Assembly (NCBI GenBank): GCA_041392785.1
Contig: JAWKLK010000006.1
Location: forward strand, 1 to 64,000
Direction of reading: 5' to 3'
Length of the DNA stretch: 64,000 nucleotides
Origin: OLB9 sp041392785
GTDB taxonomy: Bacteria; Bacteroidota; Bacteroidia; Chitinophagales; Saprospiraceae
Below are positions 26,044 through 36,556 of the stretch, piece by piece. The translations under genes were made by a program, and so were the position numbers. The notes under the pieces were generated by a model that made no database searches, had not been told where the DNA came from, and worked only from the letters and a program-made list of their open reading frames with translations. The first letter of the stretch is position 1; each line of letters opens with the position of its first letter.

Positions 26044-28224
26044 TTACTCTTTAGGAAGAATAATCAATTTCTCCACATTTCTTACACCGCTCACTTCAAC
26101 ATCAAGTAAGTAAATGCCTTCTAAAACTTGTTTCGGAAGATCAACAATCAATTGGAAATCATTTAATTTCTGGATATTTGATGAGGGAATCGTTATTGTT
26201 CTGCCATCCACGGTATACAACAAAATATTAAACTCATTATCCTTGATTGCTTCTCTAGACATTATATTTAGTCTGTCTTTAGCAGGATTCGGATAAATTG
26301 TTATCGGGCGTACCGACATCACATGTATAGATAAACTTTCTGTATCAGTACATTCATTACAATCTGTAACGGTGACCCTATAGAAAGTTGATGATGTTGG
26401 TGTTACAGAAATACTTGGGGTAGTAGCACCATTTGACCATAGATAACTAACCTTGTTTGCGTTAATATCCGAATCCGAACATGTCGATTGTCCTGTGATA
26501 ACCGGAGTCAAAGTCACAGTCTGTCCAAGAGCAATCATCCTATCAGCCCCCAAATCAGCTCTAAGGTCAGACACATTGATTTCTTTTGTGTAAACATTAG
26601 TACAGCCGCAACAATCGGTTATAGTTACGGTATAGGATGAATTTTCAATCGGATTTACAGATACTGAAGGGCCTCTTGTTCCATCAGACCAAACATAGGA
26701 AACTTCAGGTTGTATACCTTCACAACATCCACCGAATACCTTAATCTCATCTATATCCCAAATGGATTCTTTGCCACCATTATCAAATACACAATATGGA
26801 ACCAGTTCAAATAAATAAGTTCCTTTTCCTACTCCAATGAAATTCGGATTATCACTAAAATCAAATGTAACATTGTTCCAAATTCTTCCTGTAGAAATAT
26901 TGTCTTTATAATAAATAATTGTTCCATTTCTAGAAACCCTGATTAAGAATTTCTGAGCAAAATTATTTTGGTCTGATGGTCCGTTTACGAAAGTGTATTT
27001 TTCGGGTGATTGTTCTGCAAATTGAAGCCCAGTGATTTGGCCAGATTTGCTTGGATCTATTGTCACTACAAACCTTAAAGCCTCTTCATAATTTACTTTT
27101 GATGGGCTACATGTCTTTTGTGTACCAATACACATACCTATTCCATCTTCTACCCCAGGAGCACAGGAATGTTTTAGGTAATTGTATCTATGCACATTCC
27201 CAGCAGAAACATTAACACAATTAGATTTATTAACCAATGGAACAAATTCACTATAGTCCAAATGTGTTCCATTGTTCATGTTGGATACACAATCTTCAAG
27301 ATCCCAATAAACCAATAAGTCTGGGTTAGCAATCTCACATTTGTCATCACAAATATTATCAGTGTCTCCTGTTGCAACAATGAAAGTTGAATCCCCTAAA
27401 CAAATGTTATCAGGTCCAGTAAATACCAGTGTAGGTTTATCTTTCACCATTACGGTTACCAAAGTTGATGCAGAACAGCCTGTCAAGGAAGTTACAGTAA
27501 CAGAATAATCCGTTGTATATGTTGGTGACACCGTAATTTCCGGTGTTGTGGATCCTGTTGACCATAAGTACGTTGTACCCCCACTAGCAGTAAGGGTAGT
27601 CGATGAGCCTTCACAAATCTTAGTGTTACCGCTTATAATTGGAATTGGCAATTGATTAACGATTACTGTGACATTCGTGGTGGATACACAGCCTTTGTCG
27701 CTTGTTACTGTAACTGTATAGCTTGTTGTACTACTTGGGCTCACTGTGATACTGCCGCCTGTCTGGCCTGTGCTCCATGCATAGTTACTGCCACCACTCG
27801 CTGTTAATGTCGTGCTTGCTCCTACACAAATCTCTGTGTCACCGCTGATACTACCGCTTGGTAGTGGATTAACAATTACTGTGACGCTTGTTGTGGATAC
27901 ACAGCCTTTGTCACTGGTTACTGTCGCTGTATAGCTTGTTGTACTACTTGGGCTCACCGTGATACTTGCACCTGAATCGCCTGTGCTCCATGCATAACTA
28001 CTACCGCCTATTGCTGTTAATGTTGTGTTTTCTCCTATACAAATCTCTGTATCACCGCTGATACTACCATTTGGTAGTGGGTTAACGATTACTGTGACGC
28101 TCGTTGTAGATACACAGCCTTTGTCGTTGGTTACTGTAACTGTATAGCTTGTTGTGCTACTTGACTCACTGTGATACATATTGCACTCCGAATCGCTCAG
28201 CTCATGCATAGCTACTGCCGCCAC
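26044..28224 (-). CDS. C-terminal fragment of the giant repeat protein, with T9SS sorting domain
   Basis: An open frame of 726 codons. It starts inside a damaged repeat, so its ATG is not a real start. It contains about four Ig-like repeats. The third copy of the ~220-residue module follows (about residues 288-500: LLVYWDLEDC ... IKVFGGCC). Two further CHU_C-associated Ig-like units with VSYVWSDGT and KVSYLWSNGAT come next, then the type A sorting domain ITIYPNPAKDRLNI ... NVEKLIILPKE. This end of the protein is free of frameshifts. Confidence 0.8.
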   Translation of the reverse strand: MAAVAMHELSDSECNMYHSESSSTTSYTVTVTNDKGCVSTTSVTVIVNPLPNGSISGDTEICIGENTTLTAIGGSSYAWSTGDSGASITVSPSSTTSYTATVTSDKGCVSTTSVTVIVNPLPSGSISGDTEICVGASTTLTASGGSNYAWSTGQTGGSITVSPSSTTSYTVTVTSDKGCVSTTNVTVIVNQLPIPIISGNTKICEGSSTTLTASGGTTYLWSTGSTTPEITVSPTYTTDYSVTVTSLTGCSASTLVTVMVKDKPTLVFTGPDNICLGDSTFIVATGDTDNICDDKCEIANPDLLVYWDLEDCVSNMNNGTHLDYSEFVPLVNKSNCVNVSAGNVHRYNYLKHSCAPGVEDGIGMCIGTQKTCSPSKVNYEEALRFVVTIDPSKSGQITGLQFAEQSPEKYTFVNGPSDQNNFAQKFLIRVSRNGTIIYYKDNISTGRIWNNVTFDFSDNPNFIGVGKGTYLFELVPYCVFDNGGKESIWDIDEIKVFGGCCEGIQPEVSYVWSDGTRGPSVSVNPIENSSYTVTITDCCGCTNVYTKEINVSDLRADLGADRMIALGQTVTLTPVITGQSTCSDSDINANKVSYLWSNGATTPSISVTPTSSTFYRVTVTDCNECTDTESLSIHVMSVRPITIYPNPAKDRLNIMSREAIKDNEFNILLYTVDGRTITIPSSNIQKLNDFQLIVDLPKQVLEGIYLLDVEVSGVRNVEKLIILPKE

Positions 28225-28445
28225 TGCCGTTAATGTTGTGCCTTCTCCTACAAAATCTCTGTGTCACCACTGATGCTACCATTTGGCAATGTGGGTTAAC
28301 GATTACTGTGACGCTTGTGGTGGATTCACAGCCTTTTGTCGTTGGTTACTGTAACTGTATAGCTTGTTGTACTACTTGACTCACTCGTGATGTTTGAACC
28401 TGAATCGCTCTGTGCTCCATGCGTAGCTACTACCGCCACTCGCTG

Positions 28446-28682
28446 TTAATGTTGTGCTTGCTCCGGTATACAAATCTCTGTGTCACTGCTGATGTTGCCG
28501 TTTGGTAGCGGGTTAACTATCACTGTGACGCTCGTGGTGTATACACAGCCTTTGTCGCTTGTTACTGTAACTGTATAGCTTGTTGTGCTACTTGGGCTCA
28601 CTGTGATGTTGCCGCCTGTTTGGCTTGTGCTCCATGCATAGCTACTACCGCCACTCGCTGTTAATGTCGTGCTTTCTCCCAT
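28446..28682 (-). CDS. Short frame fragment of the giant repeat protein
   Basis: One repeat unit in a shifted frame (GESTTLTASGGSSYAWST and following strands). It overlaps the next fragment and has no start of its own. It is a piece of the gene spanning 26044-40408. Confidence 0.5.
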   Translation of the reverse strand: MGESTTLTASGGSSYAWSTSQTGGNITVSPSSTTSYTVTVTSDKGCVYTTSVTVIVNPLPNGNISSDTEICIPEQAQH

Positions 28683-29296
28683 ACAAATCTCTGTGTCACC
28701 GCTGATGTTGCCGTGTTTGGTAGTGGGTTCACTATCACTGTGACACTCGTGGTGGATACACAGCCTTTGTCGCTAGTTACTGTCACTGTATAGCTTGTTG
28801 TGCTACTTGGACTCACTGTGATGCTTCCACCTGTTTGGCTTGTGCTCCATGCATAGCTACTGCCACCACTCGCTGTTAATGTCGTGCTTTCTCCTATACA
28901 AATCTCTGTGTCACCGCTGATGTTGCCGTTTGGCAATGGGTTAACGATTACTGTGACACTCGTGGTGGATACACAGCCTTTGTCGCTGGTTACTGTAACT
29001 GTATAGCTTGTTGTGCTACTTGGACTCACTGTGATGCTTGCACCTGAATCGCCTGTGCTCCATGCATAGCTACTGCCGCCACTCGCTGTTAATGTCGTGC
29101 TTGCTCCTACACAAATCTCTGTGTCACCACTGATGCTACCATTTGGTAGTGGGTTCACTATCACTGTGACGCTCGTGGTGGATACACAGCCTTTGTCGCT
29201 GGTTACTGTAACTGTATAGTTTGTTGTGCTACTTGGACTCACTATGATGCTTGCACCTGAATCGCCTGTGCTCCATGCATAGCTACTGCCACTCAC
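28661..29296 (-). CDS. Frame fragment of the giant repeat protein
   Basis: About three consecutive 71-residue Ig-like units in one frame, bounded by indels near 28700 and 29295. It has no signal peptide or sorting domain. It is a part of the interrupted giant gene, not an independent gene. Confidence 0.5.
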   Translation of the reverse strand: MSGSSYAWSTGDSGASIIVSPSSTTNYTVTVTSDKGCVSTTSVTVIVNPLPNGSISGDTEICVGASTTLTASGGSSYAWSTGDSGASITVSPSSTTSYTVTVTSDKGCVSTTSVTVIVNPLPNGNISGDTEICIGESTTLTASGGSSYAWSTSQTGGSITVSPSSTTSYTVTVTSDKGCVSTTSVTVIVNPLPNTATSAVTQRFVWEKARH

Positions 29297-29580
29297 TCGC
29301 TGTTAATGTTGTGCTTTCTCCTACACAAATCTCTGTAACACCATTGATACTACCATTTGGTAGTGGGTTAACTATCACTGTGACGCTTGTGGTGGATTCA
29401 CAGCCTTTGTCGCTGGTTACTGTAACTGTATAGCTTGTTGTGCTACTTGGACTCACTGTGATACTTGCATCTGAATCGCCTGTGCTCCATGCATAGCTAC
29501 TGCCACCACTCGCTATTAATGTTGTGCTTTCTCCTACACAAATCTCTGTGTCACCACTGATGCTACCATTTGGTAGTGGG

Positions 29581-29880
29581 TTAACGATTACTGCGACGCT
29601 TGTGGTAGATACGCCTTTTGTCGTTGGTTACTGTCACTGTATAACTTGTTGTGGTGCTTGGGCTCACTGTGATGCTTGCACCTGAATCGCCTGTGCTCCA
29701 TGCATAGCTGCTGCCGCCACTCGCTATTAATGCCGTGCTTTCTCCTACACAAATCTCTGTGTCACCACTGATGTTGCCGTTTGGCAATGGGTTAACGATT
29801 ACTGTGACGCTCGTGGTGGATACACAGCCTTTGTCGTTGGTTACTGTAACTGTATAGCTTGTTGTGCTACTTGGGCTCAC
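29581..29880 (-). CDS. Short frame fragment of the giant repeat protein
   Basis: It holds one complete unit and part of another and ends in frame-shifted residues near 29610, where a short deletion in the GGATACACAGCC word is visible. It is not an independent gene. Confidence 0.45.
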   Translation of the reverse strand: MSPSSTTSYTVTVTNDKGCVSTTSVTVIVNPLPNGNISGDTEICVGESTALIASGGSSYAWSTGDSGASITVSPSTTTSYTVTVTNDKRRIYHKRRSNR

Positions 29881-30832
29881 TGTGATGTTGCCGCCTGAAT
29901 CGCCTGTACTCCATGCATACTGCCGCCTATTGCTATAAACGTTGTGGTCTCTCCTTGGCAGATCTCTGTGTCACCAAAGATTTCTACTACTGGCAATGGA
30001 TTTACTACCACTCCTACACTCGCCGTATTTGTACATCCGTTAATGTCGCCATCGTTACACCAAACAGCTGAAAGTTCATAACGGACTCTACTTCCTATTT
30101 ACTGATTGAGATTTCTTCTTATACTACACGTATGTCTATTTCTACTCTTTCATCACACTTCCTTTACATATCTCGGTTTCACCTGTTATTTCTACTCTCC
30201 GGCTTTGGTGTCACTTCCACCGTTACTGTCTTCGTGGACATACAGCCCTTCTTTGTCCGTCACTTACTTTGTATATGTTGTCGTCTCTTCTGGACAAACT
30301 GTGATGCTATTGCCTGTCCCTCTCCCTCCGTAGGTCCACACAGCTTCTACAGATTGTTATGTCGCCTCGGTAATCCTCTGGCCAACTGTCTGTCAATAAT
30401 TCCAAGCCGCCATTCTCCTTATTAATCTTATAGTATCTTCCCTCGATCCACTTGGTAACCATACAACTCTCCTCCTGTCATATATTCCTCCAAATTCATC
30501 TGTCTTTACCCTGTTGTTCCTGTGTAAATCGAATTACTCGCTGGACCACTCACACAGTCCGCTTTGTTTGTCTCTAGGTTTATTTCTCAACAATGCATTC
30601 TCTATTCCTAAAAATGAATACAACGTCTTCCCATCTCTTCACTTAATGCCCAGTCATGTATCCTCTGATGGCTCTCCAAATTGTGGATTTATCGCATAAC
30701 TTTGGAACGCTAATACGCAGGCATCCATATAGGATTTACAGCTCGGTAATACATCCAATACTGTATAACTAACATTAATCCCATTTCCATGATTGTTCAA
30801 GTTTAACTTGCCTATGTAAACCGTATAATCCA

Positions 30833-31081
30833 TTATTTTGCGGTCGTAGGATTGATAAAAGCATTGATCGCTGGGAAATAATAGTTCCCTTCTTTATCTA
30901 CATCTCCTACAACCATTATTCCACTTACTCCTAAGGTTCCATATATATTTGCCGGCGGTGGTATCTCTCCATAACGGGTAACTGTTTGTGTCTTTACATC
31001 TACCTCTACCAATCTAACTGCATGTGTGGCTGTCTCAATCGTAGTTCCCAGTTGCTCCATTCCGTAGATCTTGGACCGCAT
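30833..31081 (-). CDS. Short frame fragment of the propeller-like insert (first copy)
   Basis: It encodes part of the insert (SKIYGMEQLG, TRYGEIPPPANIYG, INAFINPTT). The same residues appear uninterrupted in the second copy near 34.3-34.6 kb. It is broken on both sides by indels. Confidence 0.5.
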   Translation of the reverse strand: MRSKIYGMEQLGTTIETATHAVRLVEVDVKTQTVTRYGEIPPPANIYGTLGVSGIMVVGDVDKEGNYYFPAINAFINPTTAK

Positions 31082-31157
31082 TCCTCCATCACAATAGTAC
31101 CCTATTCCATTTATCAGTGTGCTGCCTATACCTTCTGTTCTTCTAGGTCGTTGCCTT

Positions 31158-31784
31158 TTATTTTATATAAAACTTCTGGACACCTCCATTCTGAATCCCT
31201 CCTATAAAGTAAAAGTCTGGACAACTCTCCGTTGTACCTCCTCCTTGTAGTCCACTCCATTCAACTATGAGATCTGTTCCTTCTACTGTTAATGTTGTAC
31301 AGCTTTCCTCACAGATTTCTGTTTCACCTGTTATTTGTATCTCTGGCAATGGGTTAACGATTACTGTGACGCTCGTTGTAGATACACAGCCTTTGTCGCT
31401 GGTTACTGTAACTGTATAGCTTGTTGTACTACTTGGGCTCACTGTGATGCTTGCACCTGAATCGCCTGTGCTCCATGCATAGCTACTGCCACCATTCGCT
31501 GTTAATGTCGTACTTTCTCCTATACAAATCTCTGTGTCACCGCTGATGCTACCGTTTGGTAGTGGGTTCACTATCACTGTGACACTTTGTGGTGGATACA
31601 CACAGCCTTTGTCGTTGGTTACTGTCACTGTATAGCTTGTTGTGCTACTTGGACTCACTGTGATGATTGCACCTGAATCGCCTGTGCTCCATGCATAGCT
31701 ACTGCCGCCACTCGCTGTTAATGTTGTGCCTTCTCCTACACAAATCTCTGTGTCACCACTGATGCTACCATTTGGCAATGTCAA
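31158..31784 (-). CDS. Frame fragment of the giant repeat protein
   Basis: Two to three Ig-like units and the beginning of the propeller-like insert (VEWSGLQGGGTTESCPDFYF) in one frame. An extra base in the insert ends it early. The corresponding stretch of the second copy (34.6-35.2 kb) is intact. Confidence 0.55.
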   Translation of the reverse strand: MTLPNGSISGDTEICVGEGTTLTASGGSSYAWSTGDSGAIITVSPSSTTSYTVTVTNDKGCVYPPQSVTVIVNPLPNGSISGDTEICIGESTTLTANGGSSYAWSTGDSGASITVSPSSTTSYTVTVTSDKGCVSTTSVTVIVNPLPEIQITGETEICEESCTTLTVEGTDLIVEWSGLQGGGTTESCPDFYFIGGIQNGGVQKFYIK

Positions 31785-32988
31785 GAACGATTACTGTGAC
31801 GCTTGTGGTGGATTCACAGCCTTTGTCGCTGGTTACTGTAACTGTATAGCTTGTTGTACTACTTGGACTCACTGTGATGCTTGAACCTGAATCGCCTGTG
31901 CTCCATGCGTAGCTACTACCGCCACTCGCTGTTAATGTTGTGCTTTCTCCTATACAAATCTCTGTATCACCACTGATGCTACCATTTGGTAGTGGGTTAA
32001 CTATCACTGTGACGCTTGTGGTGGATTCACAGCCTTTGTCGCTGGTTACTGTAACTGTATAGCTTGTTGTGCTACTTGGACTCACTGTGATGCTGCCGCC
32101 TGTTTGGCCTGTGCTCCATGCATAGCTACTGCCACCACTCGCTGTTAATGTTGTGCTTTCTCCTACACAAATCTCTGTGTCACCGCTGATGCTACCGTTT
32201 GGTAGTGGGTTCACTATCACTGTGACACTCGTGGTGGATACACAGCCTTTGTCGCCTGTCACTGTCACTGTATAGCTTGTTGTGCTACTTGGACTCACTG
32301 TGATGATTGCACCTGAATCGCCTGTGCTCCATGCATAGCTACTGCCGCCACTCGCTGTTAATGTTGTGCCTTCTCCTACACAAATCTCTGTGTCACCACT
32401 GATGCTACCATTTGGCAATGGGTTAACGATTACTGTGACGCTTGTGGTGGATTCACAGCCTTTGTCGCTGGTTACTGTAACTGTATAGCTTGTTGTACTA
32501 CTTGGACTCACTGTGATGCTGCTGCCTGTTTGGCCTGTGCTCCATGCATAGCTACTGCCACCACTCGCTGTTAATGTCGTGCTTGCTCCTACACAAATCT
32601 CTGTGTCACCACTGATGCTACCATTTGGTAATGGGTTAACAATTACTGTGACGCTTGTTGTAGATACACAGCCTTTGTCATTGGTTACCGTAACTATATA
32701 GCTTGTTGTACTACTTTGACTCACTTTGATGATTGCACCTGAATCGCCTGTGCTCCATGTATAGCTACTGCCGCCACTCGCTGTTAATGTTGTGCTTTCT
32801 CCTACACAAATCTCTGTGTCACCGCTGATGCTACCGCTTGGTAGTGGATTAACGATCACTGTGACGCTTGTGGTAGATACACAGCCTTTGTCGCTGGTTA
32901 CTGTAACTGTATAGCTTGTTGTACTACTTGGACTCATCAGACGCAGCACCTGAATCGCCTGTGCTCCATGCATAGCTACTGCCACCAC
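31765..32988 (-). CDS. Frame fragment of the giant repeat protein (Ig-like repeats)
   Basis: 407 codons, almost entirely made of five to six 71-residue Ig-like units, with a scrambled word near 32935-32950 at one end and another near 31780 at the other. It is an internal part of the giant gene. Confidence 0.55.
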   Translation of the reverse strand: MVAVAMHGAQAIQVLRLMSPSSTTSYTVTVTSDKGCVSTTSVTVIVNPLPSGSISGDTEICVGESTTLTASGGSSYTWSTGDSGAIIKVSQSSTTSYIVTVTNDKGCVSTTSVTVIVNPLPNGSISGDTEICVGASTTLTASGGSSYAWSTGQTGSSITVSPSSTTSYTVTVTSDKGCESTTSVTVIVNPLPNGSISGDTEICVGEGTTLTASGGSSYAWSTGDSGAIITVSPSSTTSYTVTVTGDKGCVSTTSVTVIVNPLPNGSISGDTEICVGESTTLTASGGSSYAWSTGQTGGSITVSPSSTTSYTVTVTSDKGCESTTSVTVIVNPLPNGSISGDTEICIGESTTLTASGGSSYAWSTGDSGSSITVSPSSTTSYTVTVTSDKGCESTTSVTVIVLDIAKW

Positions 32989-33107
32989 TTGCTGTTAATG
33001 TCGTGCTTGCTCCAATACAAATCTCTGTGTCACCACCGATGCTGCCGTTTGGCAATGGGTTAACGATCACTGTGACGCTCGTGGTGGATACACAGCCTTC
33101 TTTGTCG

Positions 33108-36100
33108 TTAGTTACTTGTCACTGTATAGCTTGTTGTGCTACTTGGACTCACTGTGATGCTGCCGCCTGTTTGACCTGTGCTCCATGCATAGCTACTGCC
33201 ACCACTCGCTGTTAATGTTGTGCTTTCTCCTACACAAATCTCTGTGTCACCGCTGATACTGCCATTTGGTAGTGGGTTAACGATTACTGTGACACTCGTG
33301 GTGGATACACAGCCTTTGTCGCTGGTTACTGTCACTGTATAACTTGTTGTGCTACTTGGACTCACTATAATGCTTGCACCTGAATCGCCTGTGCTCCATG
33401 CATAGCTACTGCCGCCTATTGCTATAAACGTTGTGGTCTCTCCTTGGCAGATCTCTGTGTCACCAAAGATTTCTACTACTGGCAATGGATTTACTACCAC
33501 TCCTACACTCGCCGTATTTGTACATCCGTTAATGTCGCTTACTGTTACACTATAGCTTGTGTTCGTTAACGGACTTACTCCTATCGTACTTGTTGTTTCT
33601 CCTGTTGACCATATTACTGTATTATGTCCATTTCCTACACTCAATGTTGTACTCTCTCCTTTACATATCTCGGTTTCACCCGTTATTTCTACCTCTGGCT
33701 TTGGTGTCACTTCCACCGTTACTGTCTTCGTGGACATACAGCCCTTCTTGTCCGTCACTTTTACAGTATATGTTGTCGTCTCTTCTGGACAAACTGTGAT
33801 GCTATTGCCTGTCCCTCCCTCCGTAGGTCCACAGCTTCTACAGATTGTTATGTCGCCTCGGTAATCCTCTGGCCAACTGTCTGTCAATAATTCCAAGCCG
33901 CCATTCTCCTTATTAATCTTATAGTATCTTCCTCGATCCACTTGGTAACCATACAACTCTCCTCCTGTCATATATATTCCTCCAAATTCATCTGTCTTTA
34001 CTCCTGTTGTTCCTGTGTAAATCGAATTACTCGCTGGACCACTCACACAGTCCGCTTTGTTTGTCTCTAGGTTTATTTTCAACAATGCATTCTCTATTCC
34101 TAAAAATGAATACAACGTCTTCCCATCTTCACTTAATGCCCAGTCATGTATCCCCCCTGATGGCTCTCCAAATTGTGGATTTATCGCATAACTTTGGAAC
34201 GCTAATACGCAGGCATCCATATAGGATTTACAGCTCGGTAATACATCCAATACTGTATAACTAACATTAATCCCATTTCCATGATTGTTCAAGTTTAACT
34301 TGCCTATGTAAACCGTATAATCCATTATTTGCAGTGTCGTAGGATTGATAAAAGCATTGATCGCTGGGAAATAATAGTTCCCTTCTTTATCTACATCTCC
34401 TACAAATCCTATTATTCCACTTACTCCTAAGGCTCCATATATATTTGCCGGCGGTGGTATCTCTCCATAACGGGTAACTGTTTGTGTCTTTACATCTACC
34501 TCTACCAATCTAACTCGTGTGGCTGTCTCAATCGTAGTTCCTAGTTGCTCCATTCCGTAGATCTTGGACCGCATTCCTCCATCACAATAGTACCCTATTC
34601 CATTTATCAGTGTGCTGCCTATACCTCCCTGTTCTTCTAGGTCGTTGCCTTTTATTTTATATAAACTCTGGACACCTCCATTCTGAATCCCTCCTATAAA
34701 GTAAAAGTCTGGACAACTCTCCGTTGTACCTCCTCCTTGTAGTCCACTCCATTCAACTATGAGATCTGTTCCTTCTACTGTTAATGTTGTACAGCTTTCC
34801 TCACAGATTTCTGTTTCACCTGTTATTTGTATCTCTGGCAATGGGTTAACGATTACTGTGACGCTCGTTGTAGATACACAGCCTTTGTCGCTGGTTACTG
34901 TAACTGTATAGCTTGTTGTACTACTTGGGCTCACTGTGATGCTTGCACCTGAATCGCCTGTGCTCCATGCATAGCTACTGCCACCATTCGCTGTTAATGT
35001 CGTACTTTCTCCTATACAAATCTCTGTGTCACCGCTGATGCTACCGTTTGGTAGTGGGTTCACTATCACTGTGACACTCGTGGTGGATACACAGCCTTTG
35101 TCGCTGGTTACTGTCACTGTATAGCTTGTTGTGCTACTTGGACTCACTGTGATGATTGCACCTGAATCGCCTGTGCTCCATGCATAGCTACTGCCGCCAC
35201 TCGCTGTTAATGTTGTGCCTTCTCCTACACAAATCTCTGTGTCACCACTGATGCTACCATTTGGCAATGGGTTAACGATTACTGTGACGCTTGTGGTGGA
35301 TTCACAGCCTTTGTCGCTGGTTACTGTAACTGTATAGCTTGTTGTACTACTTGGACTCACTGTGATGCTTGAACCTGAATCGCCTGTGCTCCATGCGTAG
35401 CTACTACCGCCACTCGTTAATGTTGTGCTTTCTCCTATACAAATCTCTGTATCACCACTGATGCTACCATTTGGTAGTGGGTTAACTATCACTGTGACGC
35501 TTGTGGTGGATTCACAGCCTTTGTCGCTGGTTACTGTAACTGTATAGCTTGTTGTGCTACTTGGACTCACTGTGATGCTGCCGCCTGTTTGGCCTGTGCT
35601 CCATGCATAGCTACTGCCACCACTCGCTGTTAATGTTGTGCTTTCTCCTCCTACACAAATCTCTGTGTCACCGCTGATGCTACCATTTGGTAGTGGGTTA
35701 TCTATTACTGCGACGCTTGTGGTAGATACACAGCCTTTGTCGTTGGTTACTGTAACTGTATAGCTTGTTAAAGTAATACTCACTGTGATGTTGCCGTCAT
35801 GTTGGCCTGTGCTCCATGCATAGCTACTGCCACCACTCGCTGTTAATGTTGTGCTTTCTCCTATACAAATCTCTGTGTCACCGCTGATGCTACCACTTGG
35901 TAGTGGGTTCACTATCACTGTGACGCTCGTGGTGGATACACAGCCTTTGTCGCTGGTTACTGTAACTGTATAGTTTGTTGTCCTGCTTGGGCTCACTATG
36001 ATGCTTGCACCTGAATCGCCTGTGCTCCATGCATAGCTACTGCCACCACTCGCTGTTAATGTTGTGCTTTCTCCTACACAAATCTCTGTAACACCATTGA

Positions 36101-36245
36101 TACTACCATTTGGTAGTGGGTTAACGATTACTGTGACACTCGTGGTGGATACACAGCCTTTGTCGTTGGTTACTGTAACAGTATAGCTTGTTGTGCTACT
36201 TGGGTCACCGTGATGTCTTGCAATTCCGAATCGCCTGTGCTCCAT
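33108..36245 (-). CDS. Large internal fragment of the giant repeat protein with propeller-like insert
   Basis: 1045 codons holding eight or so Ig-like units and the clean copy of an insert of about 320 residues (encoded roughly 33.82-34.78 kb). The insert has repeated blade-like strands: FYFIGGIQNGGVQSLYKI, GIGYYCDGGMRSKIYGM, HDWALSEDGKTLYSFLG, NKADCVSGPASNSIYTG and RGRYYKINKENGGLELL. This resembles the beta-propeller-like DUF6923 type. A distinct pair of units (PKPEVEITGETEICKGEST and the DINGCTNTASV unit) follows the insert. Confidence 0.65.
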   Translation of the reverse strand: MEHRRFGIARHHGDPSSTTSYTVTVTNDKGCVSTTSVTVIVNPLPNGSINGVTEICVGESTTLTASGGSSYAWSTGDSGASIIVSPSRTTNYTVTVTSDKGCVSTTSVTVIVNPLPSGSISGDTEICIGESTTLTASGGSSYAWSTGQHDGNITVSITLTSYTVTVTNDKGCVSTTSVAVIDNPLPNGSISGDTEICVGGESTTLTASGGSSYAWSTGQTGGSITVSPSSTTSYTVTVTSDKGCESTTSVTVIVNPLPNGSISGDTEICIGESTTLTSGGSSYAWSTGDSGSSITVSPSSTTSYTVTVTSDKGCESTTSVTVIVNPLPNGSISGDTEICVGEGTTLTASGGSSYAWSTGDSGAIITVSPSSTTSYTVTVTSDKGCVSTTSVTVIVNPLPNGSISGDTEICIGESTTLTANGGSSYAWSTGDSGASITVSPSSTTSYTVTVTSDKGCVSTTSVTVIVNPLPEIQITGETEICEESCTTLTVEGTDLIVEWSGLQGGGTTESCPDFYFIGGIQNGGVQSLYKIKGNDLEEQGGIGSTLINGIGYYCDGGMRSKIYGMEQLGTTIETATRVRLVEVDVKTQTVTRYGEIPPPANIYGALGVSGIIGFVGDVDKEGNYYFPAINAFINPTTLQIMDYTVYIGKLNLNNHGNGINVSYTVLDVLPSCKSYMDACVLAFQSYAINPQFGEPSGGIHDWALSEDGKTLYSFLGIENALLKINLETNKADCVSGPASNSIYTGTTGVKTDEFGGIYMTGGELYGYQVDRGRYYKINKENGGLELLTDSWPEDYRGDITICRSCGPTEGGTGNSITVCPEETTTYTVKVTDKKGCMSTKTVTVEVTPKPEVEITGETEICKGESTTLSVGNGHNTVIWSTGETTSTIGVSPLTNTSYSVTVSDINGCTNTASVGVVVNPLPVVEIFGDTEICQGETTTFIAIGGSSYAWSTGDSGASIIVSPSSTTSYTVTVTSDKGCVSTTSVTVIVNPLPNGSISGDTEICVGESTTLTASGGSSYAWSTGQTGGSITVSPSSTTSYTVTSN
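33411..35685 (-). repeat. Second copy of the ~2.27-kb segment (clean copy)
   Basis: It matches 29922-32195 almost base for base outside the indels of the latter. The shared block begins at GCCGCCTATTGCTATAAACG and ends in an Ig-like unit where the two copies diverge (TTGGTAGTGGGTTATCTA here versus GGGTTCACTA in the other). Confidence 0.85.
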
Positions 36246-36394
36246 GCATAGCTACTACCGCCACTTGCTGTTAATGTCGTGCTTGCTCCTACACAAATCT
36301 CTGTGTCGCCACTGATGCTGCCGTTTGGTAGTGGGTTAACGATTACTGTGACACTCGTGGTGGATACACAGCCTTTGTCGCCTGTCACTGTCAC
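36170..36394 (-). CDS. Short frame fragment of the giant repeat protein
   Basis: One Ig-like unit in the same frame as the N-terminal fragment, separated from it by an extra base near 36415 (ACATTTCTGGACTC where other units have ACTACTTGGACTC). It is not an independent gene. Confidence 0.45.
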   Translation of the reverse strand: MTVTGDKGCVSTTSVTVIVNPLPNGSISGDTEICVGASTTLTASGGSSYAWSTGDSELQDITVTQVAQQAILLQ

Positions 36395-36556
36395 TGTATA
36401 GCTTGTTGTACATTTCTGGACTCACTGTGATGCTTCCACCTGTTTGGCTTGTGCTCCATGCATAGCTACCGCCGCCACTCGCTGTTAATGTTGTGCTCTC
36501 TCCTACACAAATCTCTGTGTCACTGCTGATGCTGCCGTTTGGTAATGGGTTAACGA

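Larger units (their letters stand above)
29922..32195 (-). repeat. First copy of a ~2.27-kb segment (error-rich copy)
   Basis: Near-identical to 33411-35685 at an offset of about 3,490 bases. This copy carries many single-base indels and a scrambled stretch at about 30048-30165 where the other copy is clean. It encodes the propeller-like insert plus flanking Ig-like units. Confidence 0.85.

Noticed and set aside
30106..34264. Plus-strand frames opposite the propeller-like insert.
   Set aside because: They appear in both copies of the duplicated segment simply as the reverse frame of the real coding strand and are rich in Ser/Leu/Phe nonsense sequence.
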